From: Alkalihalobacillus pseudalcaliphilus
GTDB taxonomy: Bacteria; Bacillota; Bacilli; Bacillales; Bacillaceae_D
Direction of reading: 5' to 3'
Length of the DNA stretch: 64,000 nucleotides
NCBI RefSeq assembly: GCF_028610675.1
Contig: NZ_JAQQWS010000003.1
Coordinates: forward strand, 248,001 to 312,000
Below are positions 52,257 through 62,242 of the stretch, piece after piece. Made by a program: the position numbers and the translations under genes. Positions within the stretch are counted from its first letter, which is position 1, and the number at the start of each line of letters is the position of its first letter. The notes beneath the pieces were generated by a model that made no database searches, was not told the DNA's origin, and was given only the letters and a program-made list of their open reading frames with translations.

Positions 52257-52283
52257 AAGAACCACGAGTTTTCGTGGTGTTTT
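52257..52283. terminator. Terminator between R1 repeat and nucleoside operon
   Basis: ACCACGA/TCGTGGT with a 4-nt loop and A/T runs on both sides; it can end minus-strand transcripts of the pcrB-pcrA-ligA-camS unit. Confidence 0.75.
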
Positions 52284-52690
52284 GTATGAAAGTTTGATGC
52301 TGGTACTCATGTGCGGAGCTTTGCTCGCCGCTACCGAAAATCATGCTCCGCGTCCTGCGGGGTGGCGCTGAACTAACTGGCTTCGCCAGTGGATTTCAGC
52401 CCGCCACTATGTCCCGCGGGAGTCTCCGTATGTTTTCGTCCGCTAGGTTACTGTTGATTCATAAGTTCAAAAAAGAAATCCAACACTATCCTTTTAAAAT
52501 GAAAAAGAACAAAGGCAAAGTGAACGGAAATACACCAGTTAAAGAGTCAAACAGCACTTTTACTCTTTATGTTGTTACTTCCCGGCTTTCCCTACAACAC
52601 TCGGCACCAATTGAATGAAGTTCCACCAGTCAAAAAGCCAAACACCGCTTTCATCTTTGCTGGTGGAGAAGCAACTATGCTCCGCCATCG
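52279..52690 (+). repeat. Dispersed repeat R1, copy 3, with extensions
   Basis: 52279-52470 matches R1 at 30438 and 38384. 52470-52510 and 52607-52650 match the extension at 38262-38383, with about 100 bp inserted between. 52640-52690 (CTTTCATCTTTGCTGGTGG) is an inverted R2-type piece. The composite lies between camS and its probable terminator. Confidence 0.7.
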
Positions 52691-52706
52691 TTGTGTGATG
52701 CTTGTC

Positions 52707-53930
52707 CTATTGGTTGATGTGTAGTTCTGGTTCTGAGTTAGGACTTCTAATGATCATTGCTTCTTGTTTTCCACTTGCTGATTCTAGATAAACATTCACT
52801 TTTAAAGATTCCGGAAAACGTTGGGTAATACGACTGGCAATGAATTGAGATATCGCAATAATTTCTGTTTTTCCTTGATACTGTAATGACACATCAATCG
52901 TCAACTCTTGAAGATTTTCATTATTATAAAAGGCCCTTCCAACTACCCCAACGTAGGTTGAGAAGAAATCTTGAATATCTTCCCTTAATAAGTTAAACGC
53001 GTCGGCATCGCCACGGACATCTCGGTTTGCTTCTGTGGAAGGGAATAAGTAATACTGTTCATTAATTGTTTGCCAACCCGATAAGCCTCCATTTGGTTCA
53101 GCTTTGGCGTGTGCCACAAAATTTCCCGGAATTGCCGATTGTGGTGGCTGCTCTTGGAACAATGCAAAGACTATAGGAATTTGGTTAAAAGCTCCGTCTT
53201 CACGTCCGTCAGAACGTAAACGTTGTAGAACCTTTTCAGCCGCTTCTTTCCCTTGCTCTAGCACTTCCTCATGATTAAGTTCGTGACTGAATACATGAAA
53301 TCGTCCATCTGGAAAAGTAACTCGATATCTAAAGGTATCTTTTAAAGATAAACCAATGACAATACCACCTACCTCGTATTTCCCCTCAGAACTTTCTACA
53401 AGATAGTTATGCTCCAACAAATGAGATAAATAGGAAGGATCTTCTTCTTCACGCCCTCTTGATACTTGGACTATCTCATCCTCAGACATTCCTTCCATCT
53501 CATTATTAGATAAACGGTCAATCGAAGGGTTCAATCCGTTTGGATTATTTTCCGTTTCTCTACTAATCCAACTTTCCACTTCGGCTTGTCTTAAAAATTG
53601 ACCCTCACGAAAAAAGTAGCGTTCACTCGGAAAGAACTCTTGAGCAATTCTTGTTAAACCGAGCTCAAATTGATCAAGATCAATACGATTCGCTAATTGG
53701 CCTGTTCCAACCCCTCTTGCCTCACCATGTGGATAAGTACCATCGTATAAAATACTACGATAATAATCCTCAGGTGATGATATCGATGGAATAACACCTA
53801 CATCAACATCCTCCACAGTCGGGTCGTCTTCAATACTATTATTATCATTAGGCGGTTGTAGGATCGGTAAACAACCACTCAGCACTAATAGGATTGTTAA
53901 CATAAGTAAACCTAGTTTTTTCAACGCCAT
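52707..53930 (-). CDS. CamS family sex pheromone-type lipoprotein
   Basis: 407 residues. Signal peptide with lipobox VLSGC (residues 16-20). The mature part matches the CamS family: PSISSPEDYYRSILYDGTYP, ARGVGTGQLANRIDLDQFELGL, then a second domain with NFVAHAKAEPNGGLSGWQTI. In staphylococci and enterococci the signal peptides of CamS-type lipoproteins are processed into pheromone-like peptides; the lipoprotein's own role is unknown. It is YerH of B. subtilis by position after ligA, 14 bp downstream. Confidence 0.9.
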   Translation of the reverse strand: MALKKLGLLMLTILLVLSGCLPILQPPNDNNSIEDDPTVEDVDVGVIPSISSPEDYYRSILYDGTYPHGEARGVGTGQLANRIDLDQFELGLTRIAQEFFPSERYFFREGQFLRQAEVESWISRETENNPNGLNPSIDRLSNNEMEGMSEDEIVQVSRGREEEDPSYLSHLLEHNYLVESSEGKYEVGGIVIGLSLKDTFRYRVTFPDGRFHVFSHELNHEEVLEQGKEAAEKVLQRLRSDGREDGAFNQIPIVFALFQEQPPQSAIPGNFVAHAKAEPNGGLSGWQTINEQYYLFPSTEANRDVRGDADAFNLLREDIQDFFSTYVGVVGRAFYNNENLQELTIDVSLQYQGKTEIIAISQFIASRITQRFPESLKVNVYLESASGKQEAMIIRSPNSEPELHINQ

Positions 53931-53944
53931 TCCTCCTCTCCTAA

Positions 53945-55969
53945 TTAGTTATTAATAATCTCCGCGAATGCAGCGATGAGTTGATTCTCATCCCATATTT
54001 GTACGCCTAGCTCTTCTGCTTTTGTTCTCTTCGAACCTGCGTCCTCACCAGCAATGACTAAGTCCGTTTTTTTACTAACGCTGCCTGTCACTTTTCCACC
54101 TAATTCCTCAATCCTCACCTTGGCTTCGTTTCTCGTTAGCTGTTCAAGTTTTCCTGTTAATACAACCGTTTTATTAAGAAATGGACTACTCTCTAATGTT
54201 GAAAGATCCTGACTGCCTGTAGCTCCCTTATAAGCCAAATTAACACCCAACTCACGCAGCTGTCCTATTAATTCTGTGACCTCTGCTTGCTCAAAATAAG
54301 AGAAAATAGAGCTAGCCATCTTTTCCCCGATTTCATCTATCGCTATCAGCTCCTCCTCGCTTGCTTCTTGAAGAGCCTCTATTTTTCCAAAGTGAACAGC
54401 CAACGTTTTCGCTGCTTTTGCCCCTACAAATCGAATGCCTAACCCAAAAAGCAGGCGCTCCAATGAGTTTTCTTTGGATGCCTCGATAGCCGCCAATAAA
54501 TTGTCTACTGATTTCTCTCCCATTCGTTCAAGTTTCAACAACTCATCTCGCTCTAAACGATACAGATCCGCAACCGTTTGAATGAATTGATGAGCAAAAA
54601 GCTGAGCAATCACCTTCTCACCAAGCCCATCAATATTCATCGCATTTCTCGAAACAAAATGAATGAGACCTTCACGTATTTGAGCAGGGCATAACGGATT
54701 CAAACACCTTAAAGCAACTTCCCCTTCTAAACGAACAAGACCACCATCACATTCAGGGCAATGAGTTGGCATTGCGAAGTCTCGTTCAGAACCATCTCGT
54801 TTATCTACAAGAACATTCACAACTTCAGGGATGATATCACCGGCTTTTTTAATAACAACGGTATCTCCTAATTTGATATCTTTCTCACGAATCAGATCTT
54901 CATTGTGAAGGGAAGCACGCTTAACGGTTGTTCCAGCGACAACTACCGGATCTAAAATCGCTGTGGGTGTAATTACCCCTGTCCGCCCGATACTAAGTTC
55001 GATTTCTCTTAATGTCGTCACCACTTCTTCTGCCGGAAATTTATAAGCAATCGCCCATCGAGGACTTTTTGCTGTAAAACCAAGCTGTTCCTGCTGCTCA
55101 ATGGAGTCCAGCTTAATGACAATTCCATCAATGTCGTAAGGAAGATCCTGTCTCTTTTCAACCCACTTATTTACATACTCAATGACCTCATCAATATGAT
55201 TACAACGAGCTGTCTCTTGATTCGTTTTGAAGCCTAGCTTCTTAATAAGCTGTAGTGCTTCATAATGTGAATCGAGATCATCATTTTCTAAATATCCAAT
55301 CGAATAAGAGAACATCGATAAGTTTCGTTTAGCTGCAATTTGTGGATTTAATTGACGGAGAGATCCCGCAGCTGCATTACGAGGGTTGGCAAATTTCTCC
55401 TCCCCCGCTACTTCTCTTTGTTCATTTAGTTTTAAAAAGGATTGCTTTGGCATATAAGCCTCACCACGAACTTCAATGGTCACGTCTTGATTTAATTTTA
55501 AGGGAATCGCTTGAATTGTCTTAAGATTTTGGGTGATATCTTCACCTGTCGTTCCATCCCCTCTTGTCGCACCACGAACAAACCGCCCGTTTTCATAAGT
55601 TAATGCGACAGCAAGCCCATCTATTTTGAGTTCACATGTATAAGCAAGATCATCACCAATTTGATTACGGATTCGCTTGTCAAAATCACGTAAATCTTGA
55701 TCCGAAAAAGCATTACCAAGACTAAGCATTGGCGTTCGGTGCTCTACTTTTTCAAAATAAGGCAACGGCTCCCCTCCAACACGAACCGTAGGTGAATCGT
55801 CGGTAATTAGCTCCGGAAAAGCTGTTTCAAGCTTTATTAATTCTTGCAATTCAAGATCATATTCAGCATCAGATACAACTGGGTTGTCTAATACATAATA
55901 CTGATGCCCATACTCATTTAATCGCTCTTTAAGTGCGGCAATTTTTAACTCAGCGTCATGTCTATCCAT
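53945..55969 (-). CDS. ligA: NAD-dependent DNA ligase
   Basis: 674 residues. Ia domain, then adenylation domain with the catalytic lysine in CELKIDGLA (K115), the OB fold (GRTGVITPTAILDPV), a four-cysteine zinc finger (CPECDGG...CLNPLCPAQ), helix-hairpin-helix repeats (NIDGLGEKVIAQLF) and a C-terminal BRCT domain (FLNKTVVLTGKLEQL). It joins Okazaki fragments and seals repair nicks using NAD+. It follows pcrA at 14 bp in the conserved pcrB-pcrA-ligA-camS operon. Confidence 0.97.
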   Translation of the reverse strand: MDRHDAELKIAALKERLNEYGHQYYVLDNPVVSDAEYDLELQELIKLETAFPELITDDSPTVRVGGEPLPYFEKVEHRTPMLSLGNAFSDQDLRDFDKRIRNQIGDDLAYTCELKIDGLAVALTYENGRFVRGATRGDGTTGEDITQNLKTIQAIPLKLNQDVTIEVRGEAYMPKQSFLKLNEQREVAGEEKFANPRNAAAGSLRQLNPQIAAKRNLSMFSYSIGYLENDDLDSHYEALQLIKKLGFKTNQETARCNHIDEVIEYVNKWVEKRQDLPYDIDGIVIKLDSIEQQEQLGFTAKSPRWAIAYKFPAEEVVTTLREIELSIGRTGVITPTAILDPVVVAGTTVKRASLHNEDLIREKDIKLGDTVVIKKAGDIIPEVVNVLVDKRDGSERDFAMPTHCPECDGGLVRLEGEVALRCLNPLCPAQIREGLIHFVSRNAMNIDGLGEKVIAQLFAHQFIQTVADLYRLERDELLKLERMGEKSVDNLLAAIEASKENSLERLLFGLGIRFVGAKAAKTLAVHFGKIEALQEASEEELIAIDEIGEKMASSIFSYFEQAEVTELIGQLRELGVNLAYKGATGSQDLSTLESSPFLNKTVVLTGKLEQLTRNEAKVRIEELGGKVTGSVSKKTDLVIAGEDAGSKRTKAEELGVQIWDENQLIAAFAEIINN

Positions 55970-55983
55970 TCACTTCTTCCTTT

Positions 55984-58227
55984 CTACTGCTTCGAAATCG
56001 GAGCAAATTTGGCAAATAAGCGTTTAATTCCCGTTGGCTGTGGAAAGGCTATATCCAATTCTAAGGAATCATCCTCGCCTCTTGTACTGACAACCGTACC
56101 TACGCCCCACTTTTTATGATTAGCTTTATCGCCGACTTTCCAACCAAAGGATTCTCCACCTGTTTCAGTCATCTGTGGACGATTCAAAGTCTGTGTGGAT
56201 TGTGAAGTTGGTTGTTTTCGTTGCATCGGTCGTGATGTTGACATCCAACTTGGTTGTGTTGGTGCCTCCTTTTGAAGAGGTTCTAGACAATTCTCTGGGA
56301 CTTCTGCAATAAATCGCGACGGCGGATTCGTATTAGTACGGCCAAACATCGTTCGCATTCTTGCATTCGTCATATATAATCGTTTCTCAGCACGAGTAAT
56401 CCCTACATAGGCTAAGCGACGCTCTTCCTCCATTTCGTCCTCTTCAAATAAAGAGCGACTATGTGGAAATACACCTTCTTCCATACCAATTAAAAAGACA
56501 ACAGGAAACTCCAAACCTTTAGCTGAGTGTAAGGTCATTAAGGTGATCGCATCTTTTGGCTTTTCTTCTTCTGCTTCATCATCTAATCGGTCAATATCTG
56601 CGACCAACGCTAAATCTGTTAAAAAAGCAACCAGCGATTTATCTTCATTATTTTTTTCGAATTCCTGCGTAACCGTAATGAATTCATCAATATTCTCTAG
56701 TCGACTTTGAGCCTCAATGGATTGTTCATTTTTCAGCACATCTCGATAACCTGTTTTTCCCAATAAGTCTTCAACAAGCTCTGTTATCGATAAGTAATCC
56801 TGCATTTGAATCCAATGACCTAATTGCTCACTAAATTCCCTTAATTTCGTTACCGCTCGTGCTGACAATCCCGTTTGTTCCACTTCTTGTAAAGCAGAGA
56901 AAATCGATAAACCATTTTGAATTGCATAAGTAGCGAGCTTATCAACTGTCGTTGCACCAATACCACGCTTAGGGACATTTATAATTCTTCTTAAACTAAT
57001 ATCATCATCTGGGTTAGAAATTAAACGTAAATAAGCTAATACGTCTTTGATTTCTTTCCGATCATAGAACTTCGTCCCGCCAACAATGTTGTAGTCCAGG
57101 TTCGATTTCACAAAAAATTCCTCAATTACACGAGATTGAGCATTCGTTCGATATAAAATAGCTACATCCGAGTAGGAATATCCTTCCTCTCGCGTTGCCT
57201 CTTGAATCCTTTCAACGACAAATTGAGCTTCTGCTTGCTCAGTATCTGCCGCAAAATACAAGATTTTTTGTCCTTCATCATTTTCAGTCCATAAATTCTT
57301 AGGCTTTCTATTACGGTTGTTGGCAATGACTTCATTTGCCGCTTGAAGAATCGTTTTTGTTGAACGATAATTTTGCTCAAGTAAAATGACTGCTGCATTC
57401 GCATAATCCTTTTCAAACGATAGAATATTCGCGATATCAGCACCACGCCAACGATAGATTGATTGGTCGGAATCCCCGACGACACATAAATTTTCATATT
57501 TATCACTTATCATTTTGACGAGCATATACTGGGCTCGGTTTGTATCCTGATACTCATCAACAAGGATATATTGAAATTTACGTTGATAAAACTCCAGCAC
57601 TTCAGGTACAAGCTTAAACAAGTCGATCGTTTTCATGATTAAATCATCAAAGTCCATCGCATTGTTACTCTTTAACCGCTTTTGATACTCAGTATATACA
57701 TCAGCAGCGACTTGCTCATACATTTGCGTTGCACTTGCTTCAAATTCCTTAGGTTTTGTTAATTCATTTTTGGCACTGCTAATTGTTCCAAGAATACTTC
57801 TTGCATCAAACTTCTTAGAATCAATATTTTTTTCTTTTAAAATTTGTTTAATTAATGAAAGCTGATCCGTCGAATCTAGAATCGTAAAGTTTCGACTATA
57901 ACCGATACGATCTACATCTCTTCGTAAAATCCGTACACACATCGAGTGGAACGTTGAAATCCAAATATCTTCCGCGACAGGTCCTACTAATTGTGCGACT
58001 CGATCCTTCATTTCTCTTGCTGCCTTATTTGTAAAGGTAATCGCTAAAACATTCCAAGGTGCAATTCCTTTCTCACGTAAAAGGTAGGCCACTCGGTGAG
58101 TAAGCACACGAGTCTTTCCACTACCCGCACCCGCCATTAGAAGTAGGGGACCTTCTGTATGTTTTACCGCTTTTCTTTGCTCTGGATTTAAACCCGACAA
58201 CATTTTCTCAATGATTTTCTCTTGCAT
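55984..58227 (-). CDS. pcrA: ATP-dependent DNA helicase PcrA
   Basis: 747 residues, UvrD/Rep superfamily 1A helicase. Motifs: Q-motif LNPEQRKAV, Walker A AGAGSGKTRVLTHRVAYLL, Ia ITFTNKAAREMKDRV, II ILVDEYQDTN, III GDSDQSIYRWRGAD, IV LLEQNYRST, VI YVGITRAEKRLYMT. The Tudor-like C terminus is VGDKANHKKWGVGTVVS. It unwinds DNA 3'-5' in repair and removes RNA polymerase or recombinase from DNA. The ATG at 58225-58227 (MQEKIIEKML) is preferred over an ATG five codons upstream. Confidence 0.97.
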   Translation of the reverse strand: MQEKIIEKMLSGLNPEQRKAVKHTEGPLLLMAGAGSGKTRVLTHRVAYLLREKGIAPWNVLAITFTNKAAREMKDRVAQLVGPVAEDIWISTFHSMCVRILRRDVDRIGYSRNFTILDSTDQLSLIKQILKEKNIDSKKFDARSILGTISSAKNELTKPKEFEASATQMYEQVAADVYTEYQKRLKSNNAMDFDDLIMKTIDLFKLVPEVLEFYQRKFQYILVDEYQDTNRAQYMLVKMISDKYENLCVVGDSDQSIYRWRGADIANILSFEKDYANAAVILLEQNYRSTKTILQAANEVIANNRNRKPKNLWTENDEGQKILYFAADTEQAEAQFVVERIQEATREEGYSYSDVAILYRTNAQSRVIEEFFVKSNLDYNIVGGTKFYDRKEIKDVLAYLRLISNPDDDISLRRIINVPKRGIGATTVDKLATYAIQNGLSIFSALQEVEQTGLSARAVTKLREFSEQLGHWIQMQDYLSITELVEDLLGKTGYRDVLKNEQSIEAQSRLENIDEFITVTQEFEKNNEDKSLVAFLTDLALVADIDRLDDEAEEEKPKDAITLMTLHSAKGLEFPVVFLIGMEEGVFPHSRSLFEEDEMEEERRLAYVGITRAEKRLYMTNARMRTMFGRTNTNPPSRFIAEVPENCLEPLQKEAPTQPSWMSTSRPMQRKQPTSQSTQTLNRPQMTETGGESFGWKVGDKANHKKWGVGTVVSTRGEDDSLELDIAFPQPTGIKRLFAKFAPISKQ

Positions 58228-58280
58228 ATCCGCCACCACCAAACATATGTTCTTATTTATATCATAATGTGTTTACGTAT

Positions 58281-58976
58281 TTATTGCAATGCACCTTTCA
58301 CAGCTGCAACCGTACTTAAAGCCTTGTCAAAGTCATCGTAAATTAAATTGCCAACAACGATCGTATCTGCATAGGCAGCCATTTGTTTGGCTTGCTCTTC
58401 CGATTGAATACCACCACCATAAAATAGCTTCGTCTGATCAAGGACAGCCGACACTTGCTTAACCGTATCAACGTCACCATACATACCACTGTACTCTAAA
58501 TAAAAGACTGGAAAATGATACAGGTGCTCTGCCATACGTGCATAAGCTAAAACATCATCTTGATCCATTTCAGTATCTGCTTCGGTTAACTCAGCAACTT
58601 TCGAATCAGAATTAAGAACACAATATCCTTCCATAACGACTTCTTCCCAATTCATAATCGCTCCATATTCTTTAATGGCCTGATGATGTTGACCTAATAT
58701 CCATTCACGCTTTTGACTATTCATCACAGACGGAATAAAAAAGTAATCACATCCTGGAGTAATCGCCTCAACGTTAGATACCTCTAATGCACAGGAAATG
58801 GCGTACCTTCTAACCTTCGCCATTAATTGTAACGTATTATCTAGTGTTACACCGTCTGTTCCACCGATAATAATTCCATCTGTCCCTGATTCGCAAATTG
58901 CTTCTATTTGTTCATCCGTTAACTCTTTATTAGGATCTAACTTAAACACATGACGCCACTCGTGAAATTCTAGCAT
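58281..58976 (-). CDS. pcrB: Heptaprenylglyceryl phosphate synthase
   Basis: 231 residues, TIM barrel of the GGGPS/PcrB family: WRHVFKLDPNKELTDEQIEA, GTDGIIIGGTDGVTLDN, YFFIPSVMNSQ, FYLEYSGMYGD (sn-glycerol-1-phosphate site) and LFYGGGIQSEEQA. It makes heptaprenylglyceryl phosphate from glycerol-1-phosphate and heptaprenyl diphosphate, an archaea-like ether lipid in Bacillales. First gene of the pcrB-pcrA-ligA-camS unit. Confidence 0.96.
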   Translation of the reverse strand: MLEFHEWRHVFKLDPNKELTDEQIEAICESGTDGIIIGGTDGVTLDNTLQLMAKVRRYAISCALEVSNVEAITPGCDYFFIPSVMNSQKREWILGQHHQAIKEYGAIMNWEEVVMEGYCVLNSDSKVAELTEADTEMDQDDVLAYARMAEHLYHFPVFYLEYSGMYGDVDTVKQVSAVLDQTKLFYGGGIQSEEQAKQMAAYADTIVVGNLIYDDFDKALSTVAAVKGALQ

Positions 58977-59239
58977 CTAATCTCCTACTTCCCCTACAAT
59001 CTTCTTATCCATTCTCACCAATAAAATAAGACTTATTCTGTTCGTCATTATACCAAAGATAGTAGGAAATGTCGTCGCTCTCCTTCAGTTAAATGTTGAC
59101 CAAATTGTAGAAAACAATGGGATTTTAGTGCCGAATAATTGGACGATGCACATATTCGGTTTTTATTACGTACGGAAGTTAGCACTGATGCTCAATAAAA
59201 GTTGACTTCTTGTTTTTGTTAATGCACGTGCAGAGGTAA

Positions 59240-59456
59240 ACAGCCTTGCGCTTCCGCCGTATTGTATTCCTCATACTTATTGCTTCATCGCTGCGTATTT
59301 TCGTTTGCATCGCATTAAAATCCCTTTGCTTCATTGCTGTGTATTTTTCTTTTGCCCGCATTGAATATTCTTTTTTCTGCTTCTTTGCTACGTATTATCA
59401 TTTGCTCCGCATTGAATATTCTTTTCTCTGCTTCATTGCTGAGTATTTTTTTATCA
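59240..59456. repeat. 51-bp tandem array, family C, locus 2
   Basis: About four units, degenerate: GCATT at 59312, 59358 and 59409 (spacing 46 then 51), each followed by CTTC.TTGCT and GTATT. The unit aligns with the array at 44215-44405 (GCATTGAA, CTTTCTTCTC, ATTGCTGCGTATTTT). It lies upstream of pcrB and downstream of the nitroreductase gene. Confidence 0.8.
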
Positions 59457-59513
59457 ACTGTCCTTTACTTTTTCCCGTTTCATTGAATTCAATCTTTCAC
59501 TCTATTTAGACAT

Positions 59514-59546
59514 AAAAAAAGCCCTGCCATTTGAGTAGCAGGGGTA
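59514..59546 (-). terminator. Terminator of nitroreductase gene
   Basis: CCCTGC/GCAGGGC with a 10-nt loop followed by T7 on the minus strand. Confidence 0.85.
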
Positions 59547-59571
59547 TCTTATTCTTTTCTTATACTCAGTA

Positions 59572-60147
59572 CTATTTATTAATAACGACCAATTTATCTT
59601 CAACCATTGTTCTTTTTTTGGCTTTTGGAACAATATCATAATAGCCAATATGAAGAGTGGCAACAATCTTCTCCCCTGGTTTGACACCTACAGCTTCTCG
59701 AAAACTAGGATCTAGATTATATGCATTGGTTTTCCAACAAACGCCCATTCCTTTTTCCCATGCCAATAGTTGAAAGTTTTGTACCATCGCTGAAGTCGCA
59801 CACATATCTTCTTCCCACTTTTTTTGTCGAGGGTCCTCAGGCATTACGACTAATAAATGAAGAGGAATATCTTGATAATATTTCATCATATTATCGGCTT
59901 TTTTCTCTTTTTGCTCAGTGGTATACGTTTGAATAACAGCATCAGCAAACGTCTTCTTTCCCTCACCTTCAAAGATAATAAACCGCCAAGGCTCACGTTT
60001 TCCATGATTAGGAGCATAGACTGCATCATTTAAAAGGCTGATAACCTCTTCAGTAGGAATCGGGTCTGATTTAAAATCACGAATACTTCTACGCTCCCTA
60101 ATTAATGTCGAAAGCGAACTTACTTTATCATTCACTAATACACTCAT
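59572..60147 (-). CDS. Nitroreductase family protein
   Basis: 191 residues, FMN-dependent nitroreductase fold: LIRERRSIRDFKSDPIP at the N terminus (phosphate-binding RRSIR), APNHGKREPWRFIIF, MCATSAMVQNFQLLAWEKGMG, then VKPGEKIVATLHIGY near the C terminus. These enzymes use NAD(P)H to reduce nitro groups, flavins or quinones. ATG 60145-60147 follows AGGTGGTG and is preferred over the in-frame GTG four codons upstream. An almost perfect Fur box overlaps the promoter region, so iron limitation should induce it; the iron-related substrate is unknown. Confidence 0.88.
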   Translation of the reverse strand: MSVLVNDKVSSLSTLIRERRSIRDFKSDPIPTEEVISLLNDAVYAPNHGKREPWRFIIFEGEGKKTFADAVIQTYTTEQKEKKADNMMKYYQDIPLHLLVVMPEDPRQKKWEEDMCATSAMVQNFQLLAWEKGMGVCWKTNAYNLDPSFREAVGVKPGEKIVATLHIGYYDIVPKAKKRTMVEDKLVVINK

Positions 60148-60194
60148 CTTAAGCACCACCTGTTAGCTTTTAATCAAATTTATCTCATCAATAT

Positions 60195-60246
60195 TGATAA
60201 TCATTTTCACTACCTCCAGTATAAAGTGTTCAAGAACGAAGAGCAA
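60195..60246 (-). promoter_or_regulatory. Promoter and Fur box of nitroreductase gene
   Basis: On the minus strand TTGCTC (60241-60246) and TATACT (60218-60223), 17 bp apart, form the promoter. The 15-mer at 60195-60209 reads TGATAATCATTTTCA on the + strand and agrees with the Fur 7-1-7 consensus at 13 of 14 positions; it lies at the start of transcription. Confidence 0.75.
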
Positions 60247-60359
60247 GTTATCCAATTTTTAATAGGATCGATGGTTTTACATCCAATCATCTTATATTCA
60301 CTTACTCATACAACATATTCCCTGTACCCACAAAAAAAGAGAATAGTTATTAACCAAAA

Positions 60360-60392
60360 TTAGCACCTAACCGTAGTTGGTTAGGTGCTGTG
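60360..60392 (-). terminator. Terminator of adenine deaminase gene
   Basis: AGCACCTAACC/GGTTAGGTGCT, 11-bp perfect stem with 6-nt loop, followed by AATTTTGG on the minus strand. Confidence 0.85.
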
Positions 60393-60412
60393 TGCTCACA
60401 TCGAAAATCCTG

Positions 60413-62149
60413 CTATTGAATTGACATATGTTTAAATTCAACGACATTAAACAAGCCAGTATCGGTTAGTTTTATCGCCGGAATTACAGGCAGTGCTAAA
60501 AAAGATAATGTAATAAAAGGATTCCACTTTTCTTTAAATCCTATTTCCACTAACGCTTTGTCAATTTCTTTGAGCTGTTGATAGACTTCCTGATGCGATT
60601 TCAAGCTCATAAGTCCAGCTAATTCTAGTGATAAATCTGCTAGAATTCTCTCTCCATCAACGACGGCAATTCCACCGTTGATTTTTTTCATATGCGTAAT
60701 CGCCGTGTATAGGCTTTGATCGTCTACACCACAAGCAACGATATTATGTGAATCATGTGCAACGGTCGAGACGATCGCACCTCGTTGGAGCGGTATCCCT
60801 TTTACAACACCAAGTCCTATATGCCCCGTCGCGTGATGACGTTCAACAACGACTTGTTTTAATTGGCCTCGTTGATTAGAGCTTAGAAAATATCCATTAT
60901 TTGTATCGACTTCTTCTTGTAAATGTTCCGTTATAATGGAACCTGGTTTTGTAGAAATTACATGAACGGGCTTTCCATTTTCTATTGGTAAAGCGAGGTC
61001 ATTCATGGAAAAGTCGGCAAAACGAATACTATCTGTTAAAGAAGCTGGTGGCTGGATAGGTGACCTTAGCTGCTCTATCAGCTTTCCGTCGCTTGCGACT
61101 TTTCGTCCACCAACATAAACATCATCAATGACTAATTGAGTTAAATCACTTATGATCACAAAATTCGCTTCATAACCCGGTGCAATGGCTCCTTTTTCCT
61201 TTAAACCAAAACATTCTGCCGCATTCAAACTTGCCATTTGAATCGCCTGGATAGCGTCGACACCGTGTTTAATCGCTAATCGTATATTGGCGTCAATACT
61301 GCCAAATTCAATGATGTCATCCAAATGTTTATCGTCAGTCGAGAATACACATCGTCTTGCATTTGCCGGAGTTAATATCGGTAATAATGCTTCTACATCT
61401 TTAGCTGCTGTTCCTTCACGCATGAGCAAATACATACCGCGCTGAAGTCTTGCCTTGCCCTCCTCGGCTGTTACAGCTTCATGGTCATTACGTATGCCAG
61501 CTGTCATATACGTATTTAATCCTATTTCATCTAAACCTGCCGCATGACCATCTATTCCTGCTCCTTCTTTTTTAGCGATCATAAGCTTCTTAAGCATCTC
61601 GTTATCACCTGAAAAAACGGCTGGATAATCCATGACCTCCCCCAATCCATAAACAGCCTGCTCATCAAATAATTGTTCGATTTCATCTGAGCTTAAAGTC
61701 GAGCCGCTGTTTTCAAAAGAGGTTGCTGGAACGCAAGATGGTGCCATCATTTTTACATCTAGGGGAAGATTTTTTGAGGCAGCTACCATATATTGAACAG
61801 CCTTTAATCCTCCAACATTTGCGATTTCATGTGGGTCAGCCATCACTGTTGTTATACCTTTTGGCACCACTATTTTTGAGAACTCTTCTGGTGTTACCAT
61901 CGCCGATTCAATATGTACATGCCCATCGATAAAAGAAGGTGAAATATACTTTCCCTTTAGATCAAGCAACGTATCTCCATCTTCATAGGCACCGATTCCG
62001 ACAATTTGACCATTCTTTATCGCTACATCTGCTTCATATATTTCTAGATTAAAAACATCGATGATTTTTCCATTTTTTAAAATGAGATCCGCTGGCTCTT
62101 TTTTTGCTGAAGCGAAAATTTGTTGTTTATAATTCTCTTCAAAATTCAT
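60413..62149 (-). CDS. ade: Adenine deaminase
   Basis: 578 residues of the metal-dependent amidohydrolase superfamily: ADLILKNGKIIDVF, the metal site FIDGHVHIESAMVTPEEF, VMADPHEIANVGG, GIDGHAAGL, STDDKHLDDII, and the C-terminal cap (VVSTVAHDSHNIVACGVDD). It converts adenine to hypoxanthine in purine salvage (AdeC/YerA in B. subtilis, which also lies near pcrB). ATG 62147-62149 follows GGTAGGTG; the frame extends 23 codons upstream without a site. Confidence 0.95.
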   Translation of the reverse strand: MNFEENYKQQIFASAKKEPADLILKNGKIIDVFNLEIYEADVAIKNGQIVGIGAYEDGDTLLDLKGKYISPSFIDGHVHIESAMVTPEEFSKIVVPKGITTVMADPHEIANVGGLKAVQYMVAASKNLPLDVKMMAPSCVPATSFENSGSTLSSDEIEQLFDEQAVYGLGEVMDYPAVFSGDNEMLKKLMIAKKEGAGIDGHAAGLDEIGLNTYMTAGIRNDHEAVTAEEGKARLQRGMYLLMREGTAAKDVEALLPILTPANARRCVFSTDDKHLDDIIEFGSIDANIRLAIKHGVDAIQAIQMASLNAAECFGLKEKGAIAPGYEANFVIISDLTQLVIDDVYVGGRKVASDGKLIEQLRSPIQPPASLTDSIRFADFSMNDLALPIENGKPVHVISTKPGSIITEHLQEEVDTNNGYFLSSNQRGQLKQVVVERHHATGHIGLGVVKGIPLQRGAIVSTVAHDSHNIVACGVDDQSLYTAITHMKKINGGIAVVDGERILADLSLELAGLMSLKSHQEVYQQLKEIDKALVEIGFKEKWNPFITLSFLALPVIPAIKLTDTGLFNVVEFKHMSIQ

Positions 62150-62242
62150 CCAAACACCTACCCGTTTACCTATATTTTTATTATTGTAGTATGATTTCGC
62201 AAAAAAAGCAGTAATCACGTGAGAAAATCAATCTAATTTTAT

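Noticed and set aside
51859..52260. Purine riboswitch ahead of the nucleoside transporter operon
   Set aside because: The conserved core of the purine aptamer could not be found; only simple inverted repeats are seen.
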